Shown piece by piece: positions 6,205 through 11,883 of a DNA stretch of 11,883 bases (positions are counted from its first letter, which is position 1; each line of letters starts with the position of its first letter). The stretch is from Acidobacteriota bacterium. Its GTDB lineage: Bacteria; Acidobacteriota; Terriglobia; Terriglobales; Acidobacteriaceae. The notes beneath the pieces are model-generated. The model did no database searches and was not told the origin of the DNA. It saw only the letters and a list, made by a program, of their open reading frames with translations. The DNA lies in assembly GCA_021802085.1 (NCBI GenBank), contig JAKAAZ010000102.1, positions 1-11,883 of the forward strand, read 5' to 3'. A program made the translations under genes and the position numbers.

Positions 6205-6920
6205 TCCCGTCGATCGATCTGATGGGAGGCCGTGTCGTGCAGTTGGTGCAGGGCGAGGATCTTGCGCTGGGATTCGACGATCTGAACTATTGGATCGAAC
6301 GCTTTTCGACGTATCCCCTGGTGCAATTGATCGATCTGGATGCGGCGAAACGTCAGGGCGATAATCGCCGCCTTATCGAAACTATCGTCCGTCGATTGCC
6401 ATGCCAGGTAGGCGGAGGTATTCGCAGCAGTGCGGAGGCTCAAATCCTGCTGGAAATGGGCGCGCGGCGTGTGATCTTTGGTTCCTCGCTGTTCAACGGC
6501 CGCGCCGCTTCGGAGGCGATCGACGGCGGCGACTCTCCCGCGATTACCAACCTTGTACGCACCCAGTTTGCCGAGGAGCTTGCTTTCTCTCTCGGCGTGG
6601 AGCATCTGGTCTTCAGCGTGGACACGAAAGACAGCAAAGTCGCGGTGCGAGGCTGGAGAGAAATGATCGAACTGCGGCCCCAGGATGCGATGCAGCAGTT
6701 GGAGCCATTTTGTGGCGCATTCCTGTATACGCACGTGGACACGGAAGGCACGATGTCGGGCTTTCCGATGGAAATTGCGCGCAGCCTGCGTCAACAGACC
6801 CGGCGTCAACTGATCGTAGCGGGTGGAATTCGTTCTCAAAGCGAGATTGACGATCTGGATGCGCAGCACATCGACGCAGTGGCGGGAATGGCGATCTATA
6901 CGGGCCTGATGAAAGCATGA
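6198..6920 (+). CDS. hisA: ProFAR isomerase (phosphoribosylformimino-AICAR-P isomerase)
   Basis: HisA isomerises ProFAR to PRFAR, feeding HisH-HisF. From ATG 6198 it is 240 aa, a (beta-alpha)8 barrel related to HisF. The catalytic aspartates appear to be D7 (LIPSIDLMGG) and D142 (FSVDTKDSKV). The phosphate-binding segments are VGGGIRSS and VAGGIRSQ, and THVDTEGTMSG matches the DGTLSG region with an altered first part. The N-terminal third differs clearly from common HisA and resembles what I recall of acidobacterial HisA. A GTG at 6189 (three codons earlier) is an alternative start, 14 nt behind GGAAGG. It is the last gene of the operon, 45 nt after hisF, and I see no clear T-tract terminator after it. 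Confidence 0.92.
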   Translation: MLIPSIDLMGGRVVQLVQGEDLALGFDDLNYWIERFSTYPLVQLIDLDAAKRQGDNRRLIETIVRRLPCQVGGGIRSSAEAQILLEMGARRVIFGSSLFNGRAASEAIDGGDSPAITNLVRTQFAEELAFSLGVEHLVFSVDTKDSKVAVRGWREMIELRPQDAMQQLEPFCGAFLYTHVDTEGTMSGFPMEIARSLRQQTRRQLIVAGGIRSQSEIDDLDAQHIDAVAGMAIYTGLMKA

Positions 6921-6985
6921 ATGCAGTGCTTCCGCGCTGATGTGCGGTCGCTAGTACGAGTGAATGGACAAGTCAGGCCATGCGG

Positions 6986-8041
6986 TCACGCCAGCGGAAC
7001 GTCTCCGGCCGGCATATCCGTGGATGCCGGCCAGCCTGCCTGAGGCGGCGCGGGCTGCTGCGGTATCACAGCCGCCCCAAATCCTTCTTTGCGCACTCGG
7101 AGGTCGAAATAGCAAAGTGCAGTCGCAATCCCGATAAACGCCACGATGATCGCGCTTACCAGAATTCTGAAGACAGCGAGAAGCATGCCCGTGGCGCCGA
7201 TTACCGGGCTTGGATGCACGTGGGCTCCGTGGACAATGAGCAGTTGCATCGGAACCGTGACCACGGCCATGACCAGATATACGCCAAAAACACCCAGGAA
7301 TAAGGCGTACAGTCTTCCCCTGCTGCCGCTGCTGAGATGAATGGATCGCCGGATAGACTCCGCAACGGAAAGGTTCTCGGCGAGTGCCACTGGAATCGAC
7401 AGCGCATAGCGTGCGATCAGCCACAGCAAGGCAACAAGGTAAAGAACAAAAAGCACCAGCAGGAACAATACGATGAAAATTCCAACTCCAAGAGACGGCA
7501 TATGTCCAAAGCGGAATGGCATGACTCCGGCTGCGTGCGAGAAGCCGCCAAACATGAGAGCAACGATCACCGCCAGCGCGGCACACGCGAGATAGAACAA
7601 TAGAAGGTATCCAATCGTCCGCAGAGCAACCAGCAGCGAAATTCCGATGAGTCTTCCTGCCTTTTCCGCGGCAAGCTTGCAGGATTCTCCCACCGTCATC
7701 GGCGCATTCGCGAGCTTCGCCTGGGTGGCAATAAAAAGCGCGCCCTGAATGATCTGGATAAGAATGAACAGTAAGACCGCCCCTACCAGCACTGCGGGCG
7801 CAAGGACGAGAATGCGAGCCAATGGAGCGGCGCCGGCCATGGAGCGACCCATCCAGAATCCACTGCCGCCCAGGATGCCGCCGAAAACGATCTCGACGCC
7901 GATGAGAATCAGCACAATGCCGAAGAAGAGCTTGAAATTTTCGCGCAGTAGTCTGGAGGCGCGCTCAAACATCCGGCTCGGCGTAATAGGCCCGTACACA
8001 TTGGGCTGCGGTGGGGCGGTTGCAAGCACGAAGTCGTTCAT
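6986..8041 (-). CDS. Polytopic membrane protein, GPDPase-membrane-domain-like
   Basis: A 351-aa protein with about six hydrophobic spans (roughly residues 37-60, 76-105, 131-163, 184-214, 244-271, 281-312) and short polar ends. PSRMFERASRLLRENF before the first span, the RYALSIPVALAENLSVAESI segment (211-230) and the closing YFDLRVRKEGF (311-321) resemble the family annotated as glycerophosphoryl diester phosphodiesterase membrane domain. No phosphodiesterase catalytic domain is attached, so an enzymatic role should not be assumed; the function is unknown. The C-terminus is a Pro/Ala-rich tail. ATG 8041 has only a weak CAGG upstream. It runs convergent to hisA with a 65-nt gap and lies 114 nt downstream of the exported protein gene on the same strand, possibly separated from it by a terminator. 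Confidence 0.8.
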   Translation of the reverse strand: MNDFVLATAPPQPNVYGPITPSRMFERASRLLRENFKLFFGIVLILIGVEIVFGGILGGSGFWMGRSMAGAAPLARILVLAPAVLVGAVLLFILIQIIQGALFIATQAKLANAPMTVGESCKLAAEKAGRLIGISLLVALRTIGYLLLFYLACAALAVIVALMFGGFSHAAGVMPFRFGHMPSLGVGIFIVLFLLVLFVLYLVALLWLIARYALSIPVALAENLSVAESIRRSIHLSSGSRGRLYALFLGVFGVYLVMAVVTVPMQLLIVHGAHVHPSPVIGATGMLLAVFRILVSAIIVAFIGIATALCYFDLRVRKEGFGAAVIPQQPAPPQAGWPASTDMPAGDVPLA

Positions 8042-8102
8042 AGGATTTGCCTGGAGTCTTTCCCTGGGCGAAGGCTAGCACAGCGCAGGCGTGATGGTGA
8101 AC

Positions 8103-8139
8103 AAAAAAATTCCGGCCTTCTTGACCGCTGTCACAAGGC
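8103..8139 (-). terminator. Possible rho-independent terminator on the minus strand
   Basis: Read on the minus strand, GCCTT (8139-8135) and AAGGC (8119-8115) pair around an inner TGAC/GTCA helix with a small bulge. Seven Ts (8109-8103) follow after a 5-nt gap. It stands 17 nt after the stop of the upstream minus-strand gene. The gap between stem and T-tract makes it imperfect. Confidence 0.35.
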
Positions 8140-8155
8140 ATCCGCCGCGACCGGG

Positions 8156-9469
8156 CTACCGGGACGCACCGCGCTGCTGGTTCGCAAGCTGGTTCAGGGT
8201 ATAAATCACAATGGCCCCGTCTTGCAGAACCGCCACGCGAGTGCCATCCGGAGAAAAATCTACGTTCGTTCCCGCGGTGTAAATAGGCGAGGCGGGAATG
8301 CTTGCAATCAACGCACCGCTCAGCGTGTCGAATATATCGACGATCTGCGCATCGATCGATTGATTGTCGAGTGAATCGAGCGACGTCAGCGGACGGGTTG
8401 CATGCAGACTTTCCATCGCGAAATGGGCGCCGTCCTGGGTAAGCAGGAATCTTGGGGAATATAGATCCGGGGCAACCGGCATCTGCCACAAAAGCGCTCC
8501 GCGAAGGTCGAATGCCTGATACGCAATTTGCTTGTAATTCAGGCATATGTCCGCGACAAACACAGTGTTCGCAAGGGTCGTGAGGCGAGGAGCGCAGGTG
8601 GAATGGATCTCCGCAACCTGACGTTGCGAGCCGTCAAATGATCGCAGCGTGACAATCCATCGATCATGCGGCGCGCCCAGCGTTTCCAGAAATCCCTGTG
8701 CCAGCACCGGGATGCTCAATGGCACTTGCGCCTGCGAGCGCGCAACGACTCCGACCGGGTCCACGCGAATAAAATCGAGGTTCAGCATCTGGGGCGGAGC
8801 GTCCGCGGCCGGCGCTGGCTGAGGCTTGGGTGGAGATGGCTCCGGCTTTTCTTCGAGCAATACAACTGAGCGATCCGGAGAAAAGATAATCGTCTCCAGC
8901 GTCCCCGCAAAGTTGATGAATGGGCGTGGAACCAGCGACGCATCGACCTGCTCCAGTTGCGAGCAGCGCCGCAAAAGAAACCGCCCATCGCGCAACGGCC
9001 ACAGAAAATCGGAGAAATCGTACAGCTTCCATTCGGTCTGTCTCTCGACCCTTCCTGACGGAATTTCGAGAACCACGGCGCGGACCAGGCGTTCTGAATC
9101 CGTCTTAAAGCAGTCATCATCGCGATGCAGCAAACCTGTCGTGTTGAAGACAAAAAGCAGGTGGTTAGCGTCGATGAACCTTAGATTGACCAGCGAATAA
9201 TACGAGAATTCAGGAAGCTCGCCCGGCGGCAGAAATCCCAACGGCGCGACGGGAATTCGCACCGGCAGTTGAATATCGTAGGATCTTGGGGGAGATGGAT
9301 GCGGTCGCAGCGCCTGCATTCTGGCGGGATGGAACGCCAGGCAAATGGCCAGCAGTAACCCCAGTCCGCGCTGAATGCAGCGTGACCGGCCGCAGCCATG
9401 GATTGCAATCCTGTTAAAAGAGAACGTTCGCCCATCGGAGTGCAAGAATTTTCTGCTTTTTATTGACAT
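8156..9469 (-). CDS. Exported protein with propeller-like motifs, function unknown
   Basis: I do not recognise this protein. From ATG 9469 it is 437 aa. A hydrophobic segment GLGLLLAICLAF at about 35-46, followed by HPARMQA, looks like the core of a Sec signal or a single N-terminal anchor, but the 34 residues before it are unusually long. The start is uncertain: GTG 9502 and ATG 9484 are upstream in frame, and none has a strong ribosome binding site. The rest is beta-rich, with FSPDRSVVLLEE, VDFSPDGTRVAVLQDGAIVIYTL near the C-terminus and similar strands, which suggests a WD40/TolB-like propeller. A Pro/Ala-rich linker at about 204-226 divides it into two halves. Several cysteines are consistent with export. 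It is divergent from the M13 peptidase gene, and the two starts are only 78 bp apart. Confidence 0.7.
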   Translation of the reverse strand: MSIKSRKFLHSDGRTFSFNRIAIHGCGRSRCIQRGLGLLLAICLAFHPARMQALRPHPSPPRSYDIQLPVRIPVAPLGFLPPGELPEFSYYSLVNLRFIDANHLLFVFNTTGLLHRDDDCFKTDSERLVRAVVLEIPSGRVERQTEWKLYDFSDFLWPLRDGRFLLRRCSQLEQVDASLVPRPFINFAGTLETIIFSPDRSVVLLEEKPEPSPPKPQPAPAADAPPQMLNLDFIRVDPVGVVARSQAQVPLSIPVLAQGFLETLGAPHDRWIVTLRSFDGSQRQVAEIHSTCAPRLTTLANTVFVADICLNYKQIAYQAFDLRGALLWQMPVAPDLYSPRFLLTQDGAHFAMESLHATRPLTSLDSLDNQSIDAQIVDIFDTLSGALIASIPASPIYTAGTNVDFSPDGTRVAVLQDGAIVIYTLNQLANQQRGASR

Positions 9470-9491
9470 CGCATTCTCGCGCATTTCTGAT
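9463..9491 (+). promoter_or_regulatory. Predicted promoter of the M13 peptidase gene
   Basis: TTGACA (9463-9468) is followed after 17 bp by TCTGAT (9486-9491), a perfect -35 and a 4/6 -10. The predicted start is near 9498, giving a 5' UTR of about 50 nt. The -35 box overlaps the proposed start codon (9467-9469) of the divergent minus-strand gene. Assigned by eye. Confidence 0.45.
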
Positions 9492-9513
9492 GGAAAGCAC
9501 ACACTCTTTCCAT
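9490..9513. promoter_or_regulatory. Inverted repeat, possible operator or UTR hairpin
   Basis: ATGGAAAG (9490-9497) and CTTTCCAT (9506-9513) are a perfect 8-bp inverted repeat separated by 8 bp. It covers the end of the predicted -10 box and the predicted start point of the M13 gene, where a repressor would act. If transcription starts upstream of it, it would form an RNA hairpin. A second small dyad, CTTTC-ACGC-GAAAG (9522-9535), takes in the start of the M13 ribosome binding site. Confidence 0.45.
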
Positions 9514-9547
9514 ACGTTACGCTTTCACGCGAAAGGAACCAAGAAGG

Positions 9548-11638
9548 ATGGCCGCCCCAAGATTTCTACAGTACACGCTGGCGCTAACACTTTCTGGAAT
9601 GCTGACCGCGATGTGCGGTCCAGCCTACGGGCAAAACTCCACGGCTTCCACCACTGCGGTATCCACGAAAACAATCTCTCCGATTCCGGGGTTCGATACC
9701 AGCATCATGGACACGAGTGCCGACCCTTGTACCGATTTCTATCAGTACGCCTGCGGCAAGTTTGCCGACAAGTATCCAGTCCCCAGCGATCTGCCGCTGT
9801 ACGACCAGTTTGAAAACCTCAACGAATACAACCATCAACTGCTGCACGGCATACTGGAGCAGGCTTCGAAGGCAAGCGCCGACCGCTCCCCGGACGAACA
9901 GAAGATTGGCGACTACTACGCCAGTTGCATGGACACAGCCGCCATCAACGCGGATGGGTTGAAGCCGCTGCAGCATGAACTGGATCGCATCGATGCGCTG
10001 AAGGACAAGAAGCAATTGCCGGCTCTGATCGCGCACTATCAGAAAATCAGCGTCGAAGCGTTTTTCGATCTTGGATCCATGCAGGACTTCAAGGACGCGA
10101 CCAAAGAGATCGCCGTCGTCGACCAGGGCGGTCTCGGCCTGCCGGAGAAGGACTATTATCTGCGCACCGATGCGAAAAGCGTGAAGCTGCGGCAGGAGTA
10201 TGTGCAGCACATGGCGAATATGCTCCACCTGTATGGCGAGCCCGCTGACAAAGCCATGACGGATGCCGAAGCTGTTCTGGCGCTGGAAACATCGCTGGCG
10301 AAGGTCTCGATGGGCATCGTCGAAAGGCGCGACCCATACAAGACGTATCACATCGAAACCCTCACCAGCCTGGCGAGCACCGATCCCATCCTCGACTGGA
10401 GCGCACTGATCCGGGACGCGGGCGCGCCGACGATCGAGACTCTGAACGTCGCCAGTCCCGCGTATTTCCAGGCGTTGAACGGCATTATCGAGCAAACGGA
10501 CATGGCCACCGTCCGCAATTATCTGCGGGTGCATCTGCTCGACTCCTTCGCATCCCGTTTGCCCAAGGCCTTCGACGATGAGAGCTTCGATTTCTATGGC
10601 CGCAAATTGAGCGGCATTCCGCAGATGCAGGTTCGCTGGAAGCGCTGCGTGAGCGCAACCAACTCCGCGCTGGGCGAAGCGCTGGGCAAGGTGTACGTCG
10701 ACAAGTATTTTGCCGGGAATAGCAAACAACAGACTCTGGACATGGTGAAAGCGATTGAAGCGGCCATGAACAAAGACCTGACCACACTTAGCTGGATGAG
10801 CCCAGAGACGAAAGTGAAAGCCATTCAGAAACTCGACCTGATCACCAATAAGATCGGTTATCCGAATAAGTGGCGCGATTATTCCAGACTGATCATCAAG
10901 CCCGGCGATGCTCTTGGAAATTCCGTGCGCGCGCGAGAGTTTGAGGCAGCGCGGCAATTGAACAAGATCAACAAGCCGGTGGATAAGCAAGAATGGGAGA
11001 TGTCGCCGCCGACCGTCAACGCCTACTACGATCCCAGCATGAACAACATCAACTTCCCTGCCGGTATTTTGCAGCCCGCGTTTTATGACCGGACAGCACC
11101 CCCAGAGGTGAACTATGGCCATATCGGCGCGGTCGTAGGCCACGAACTGACGCACGGCTTCGACGACCAGGGCAGTTTGTTCGATGGCAATGGCAACCTG
11201 AAGAACTGGTGGACACCCGAGGACAAGAAGCAGTTCGACGCGCGCACCGCCTGCATTGCCAATGAGTACAGCGGATTTGTCGCGGTGGACACTCTCCACG
11301 TGAATGGCAAGTTGACGCTGGGGGAAAATACCGCCGACAACGGAGGCATCCGCCTTGCGTACATGGCCATGGAGGCATATGCGCATCAGCACAACATCGA
11401 TTTGGCAAAGAAGATGGGAGACTTCACCCCTGAGCAGCAATTTTTTATCGGGTTTGCGCAGAACTGGTGCACCAACGCGAGGCCGGCGTTCATTCGACTG
11501 CTTGTCCAGAGCGATCCTCATTCGCCGGACCAATTCCGTGCCAACGGTGTTGTGCGGAACATGCCGGAATTTGCCCATGCCTTCAGCTGCAAAAAGGGTC
11601 AGCCGATGGCTCCAGTCGATCGCTGCCGTGTCTGGTAG
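9548..11638 (+). CDS. Secreted M13 family (neprilysin-type) zinc metallopeptidase
   Basis: A complete 696-aa M13 peptidase, the usual length, that cuts peptides outside the cytoplasm. An N-terminal signal peptide has a hydrophobic core at about 9-22 and a likely cut after A26-Y-G28. The N-terminal domain begins with DPCTDFYQYACGKF (C61, C69). The catalytic domain holds the substrate-binding N491-A-Y-Y494, NINFPAGILQPAFYD, the zinc motif H532-E-L-T-H536 followed by GFDDQG, and the third ligand E593 with D597 in GENTADNGG. It ends CRVW, as the family does. All key residues are present, so it should be active. ATG 9548 has AAAGGA at 9532-9537 at 10 nt. It has its own promoter and terminator and appears monocistronic. 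The exact substrate cannot be read from sequence. Confidence 0.95.
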   Translation: MAAPRFLQYTLALTLSGMLTAMCGPAYGQNSTASTTAVSTKTISPIPGFDTSIMDTSADPCTDFYQYACGKFADKYPVPSDLPLYDQFENLNEYNHQLLHGILEQASKASADRSPDEQKIGDYYASCMDTAAINADGLKPLQHELDRIDALKDKKQLPALIAHYQKISVEAFFDLGSMQDFKDATKEIAVVDQGGLGLPEKDYYLRTDAKSVKLRQEYVQHMANMLHLYGEPADKAMTDAEAVLALETSLAKVSMGIVERRDPYKTYHIETLTSLASTDPILDWSALIRDAGAPTIETLNVASPAYFQALNGIIEQTDMATVRNYLRVHLLDSFASRLPKAFDDESFDFYGRKLSGIPQMQVRWKRCVSATNSALGEALGKVYVDKYFAGNSKQQTLDMVKAIEAAMNKDLTTLSWMSPETKVKAIQKLDLITNKIGYPNKWRDYSRLIIKPGDALGNSVRAREFEAARQLNKINKPVDKQEWEMSPPTVNAYYDPSMNNINFPAGILQPAFYDRTAPPEVNYGHIGAVVGHELTHGFDDQGSLFDGNGNLKNWWTPEDKKQFDARTACIANEYSGFVAVDTLHVNGKLTLGENTADNGGIRLAYMAMEAYAHQHNIDLAKKMGDFTPEQQFFIGFAQNWCTNARPAFIRLLVQSDPHSPDQFRANGVVRNMPEFAHAFSCKKGQPMAPVDRCRVW

Positions 11639-11659
11639 TACGCCTGGCTAATTTCCACG

Positions 11660-11693
11660 CGGGTACGGCGATTGAGCCGTGCCCGTTCTATTT
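11660..11693 (+). terminator. Rho-independent terminator after the M13 peptidase gene
   Basis: CGGGTACGGC (11660-11669) pairs with GCCGTGCCCG (11676-11685) over 10 bp including one G-U, around a 6-nt loop. TTCTATTT follows directly. It begins 22 nt after the peptidase stop and separates that gene from the next one. Confidence 0.8.
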
Positions 11694-11723
11694 GCCTGCT
11701 CAGGAAAATTCAACCGCCCCTTC

Positions 11724-11883
11724 ATGAAGACTTCTCGTAACTCGCGTTCCCATGCGGCGCTCGGCTATGCTGCCTGTGCGCTGGCTGGAGGGCTGTGGGG
11801 GACAGGTTTTTTCTTCGGCAAGATAGCCATGCGCGAAATGAGCTCGGCGCACATGGTGTTATATCGGTTTCTGTTTGCATGCC
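11724..11883 (+). CDS. EamA/DMT-type transporter, N-terminal part (runs off window)
   Basis: From ATG 11724 the frame is open to the window end (53 complete codons). After a basic start (MKTSRNSRSH) comes a first membrane span rich in Ala and Gly, then LWGTGFFFGKIAMREMSSAH and VLYRFLFA. The LWGxxF...K pattern and a second span starting YRF are typical of the first repeat of EamA (DMT superfamily) exporters, which are about 300 aa with ten spans. The substrate cannot be inferred. The ribosome binding site is weak: AGGA at 11702-11705 is about 18 nt away. It follows the M13 gene's terminator, so it is probably expressed separately. Confidence 0.7.
   Translation, partial: MKTSRNSRSHAALGYAACALAGGLWGTGFFFGKIAMREMSSAHMVLYRFLFAC

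Noticed and set aside
6921..6985. Terminator directly after hisA
   Set aside because: Only weak 4-bp complementarities (for example CCGC/GCGG with an 8-nt loop) and no T-tract are visible.
9584..11578. 664-aa open frame antisense to the M13 peptidase
   Set aside because: Long stop-free antisense frames are common in GC-rich genes because of codon bias. The sense frame has a signal peptide, HELTH and CRVW; the antisense product shows no recognisable domain.

Overview
The window is GC-rich and densely coded. It is dominated by one complete-looking histidine biosynthesis operon, followed by accessory genes. Gene order, the style of the proteins (divergent HisA, long-form HisG, M13 peptidase with CxxG..CRVW ending, GPDPase-like membrane protein with a YFDLR tail) and a DDE integrase fragment of a type I associate with soil bacteria all suggest an Acidobacteriota genome, class Terriglobia. 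This taxonomic call is inference from protein resemblance, not from a search.

Layout. (1) Positions 1-97, minus strand: the N-terminal 32 codons of a DDE integrase/transposase cut off by the window edge. (2) 127-256: three full copies and one partial copy of a 35-bp direct repeat with two internal dyads. (3) 268-496: promoter, histidine-rich leader peptide (hisL, 304-390) and a rho-independent terminator (421-459). Alternative pairings between 358-367 and 422-431 make this a classical ribosome-mediated his attenuator. (4) 497-6920, plus strand: hisI-hisG-hisD-hisC-hisB-hisH-hisF-hisA, tightly packed, with overlapping stop/start codons at four junctions. (5) 6986-8041 and 8156-9469, minus strand: a polytopic membrane protein and, upstream of it, an unrecognised exported protein with propeller-like FSPDG motifs. 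(6) 9548-11638, plus strand: a complete secreted M13 (neprilysin-type) zinc metallopeptidase with its own promoter and a strong terminator (11660-11693). (7) 11724-11883, plus strand: the start of an EamA/DMT-type transporter that runs off the window.

How it works together. The operon encodes the steps from PRPP+ATP (HisG) through cyclohydrolase (HisI), isomerase (HisA), IGP synthase (HisH+HisF), dehydratase (HisB), aminotransferase (HisC) and dehydrogenase (HisD). HisE (PR-ATP pyrophosphatase) and histidinol-phosphate phosphatase are not in the window and must be encoded elsewhere. Two regulatory layers are visible: attenuation by His-tRNA supply through hisL, and expected feedback inhibition through the C-terminal domain of long-form HisG.

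The most interesting signal is the his attenuator. It sits directly behind a promoter whose predicted start site coincides with the leader peptide ATG (possible leaderless translation), and directly next to the repeat array and the integrase gene.
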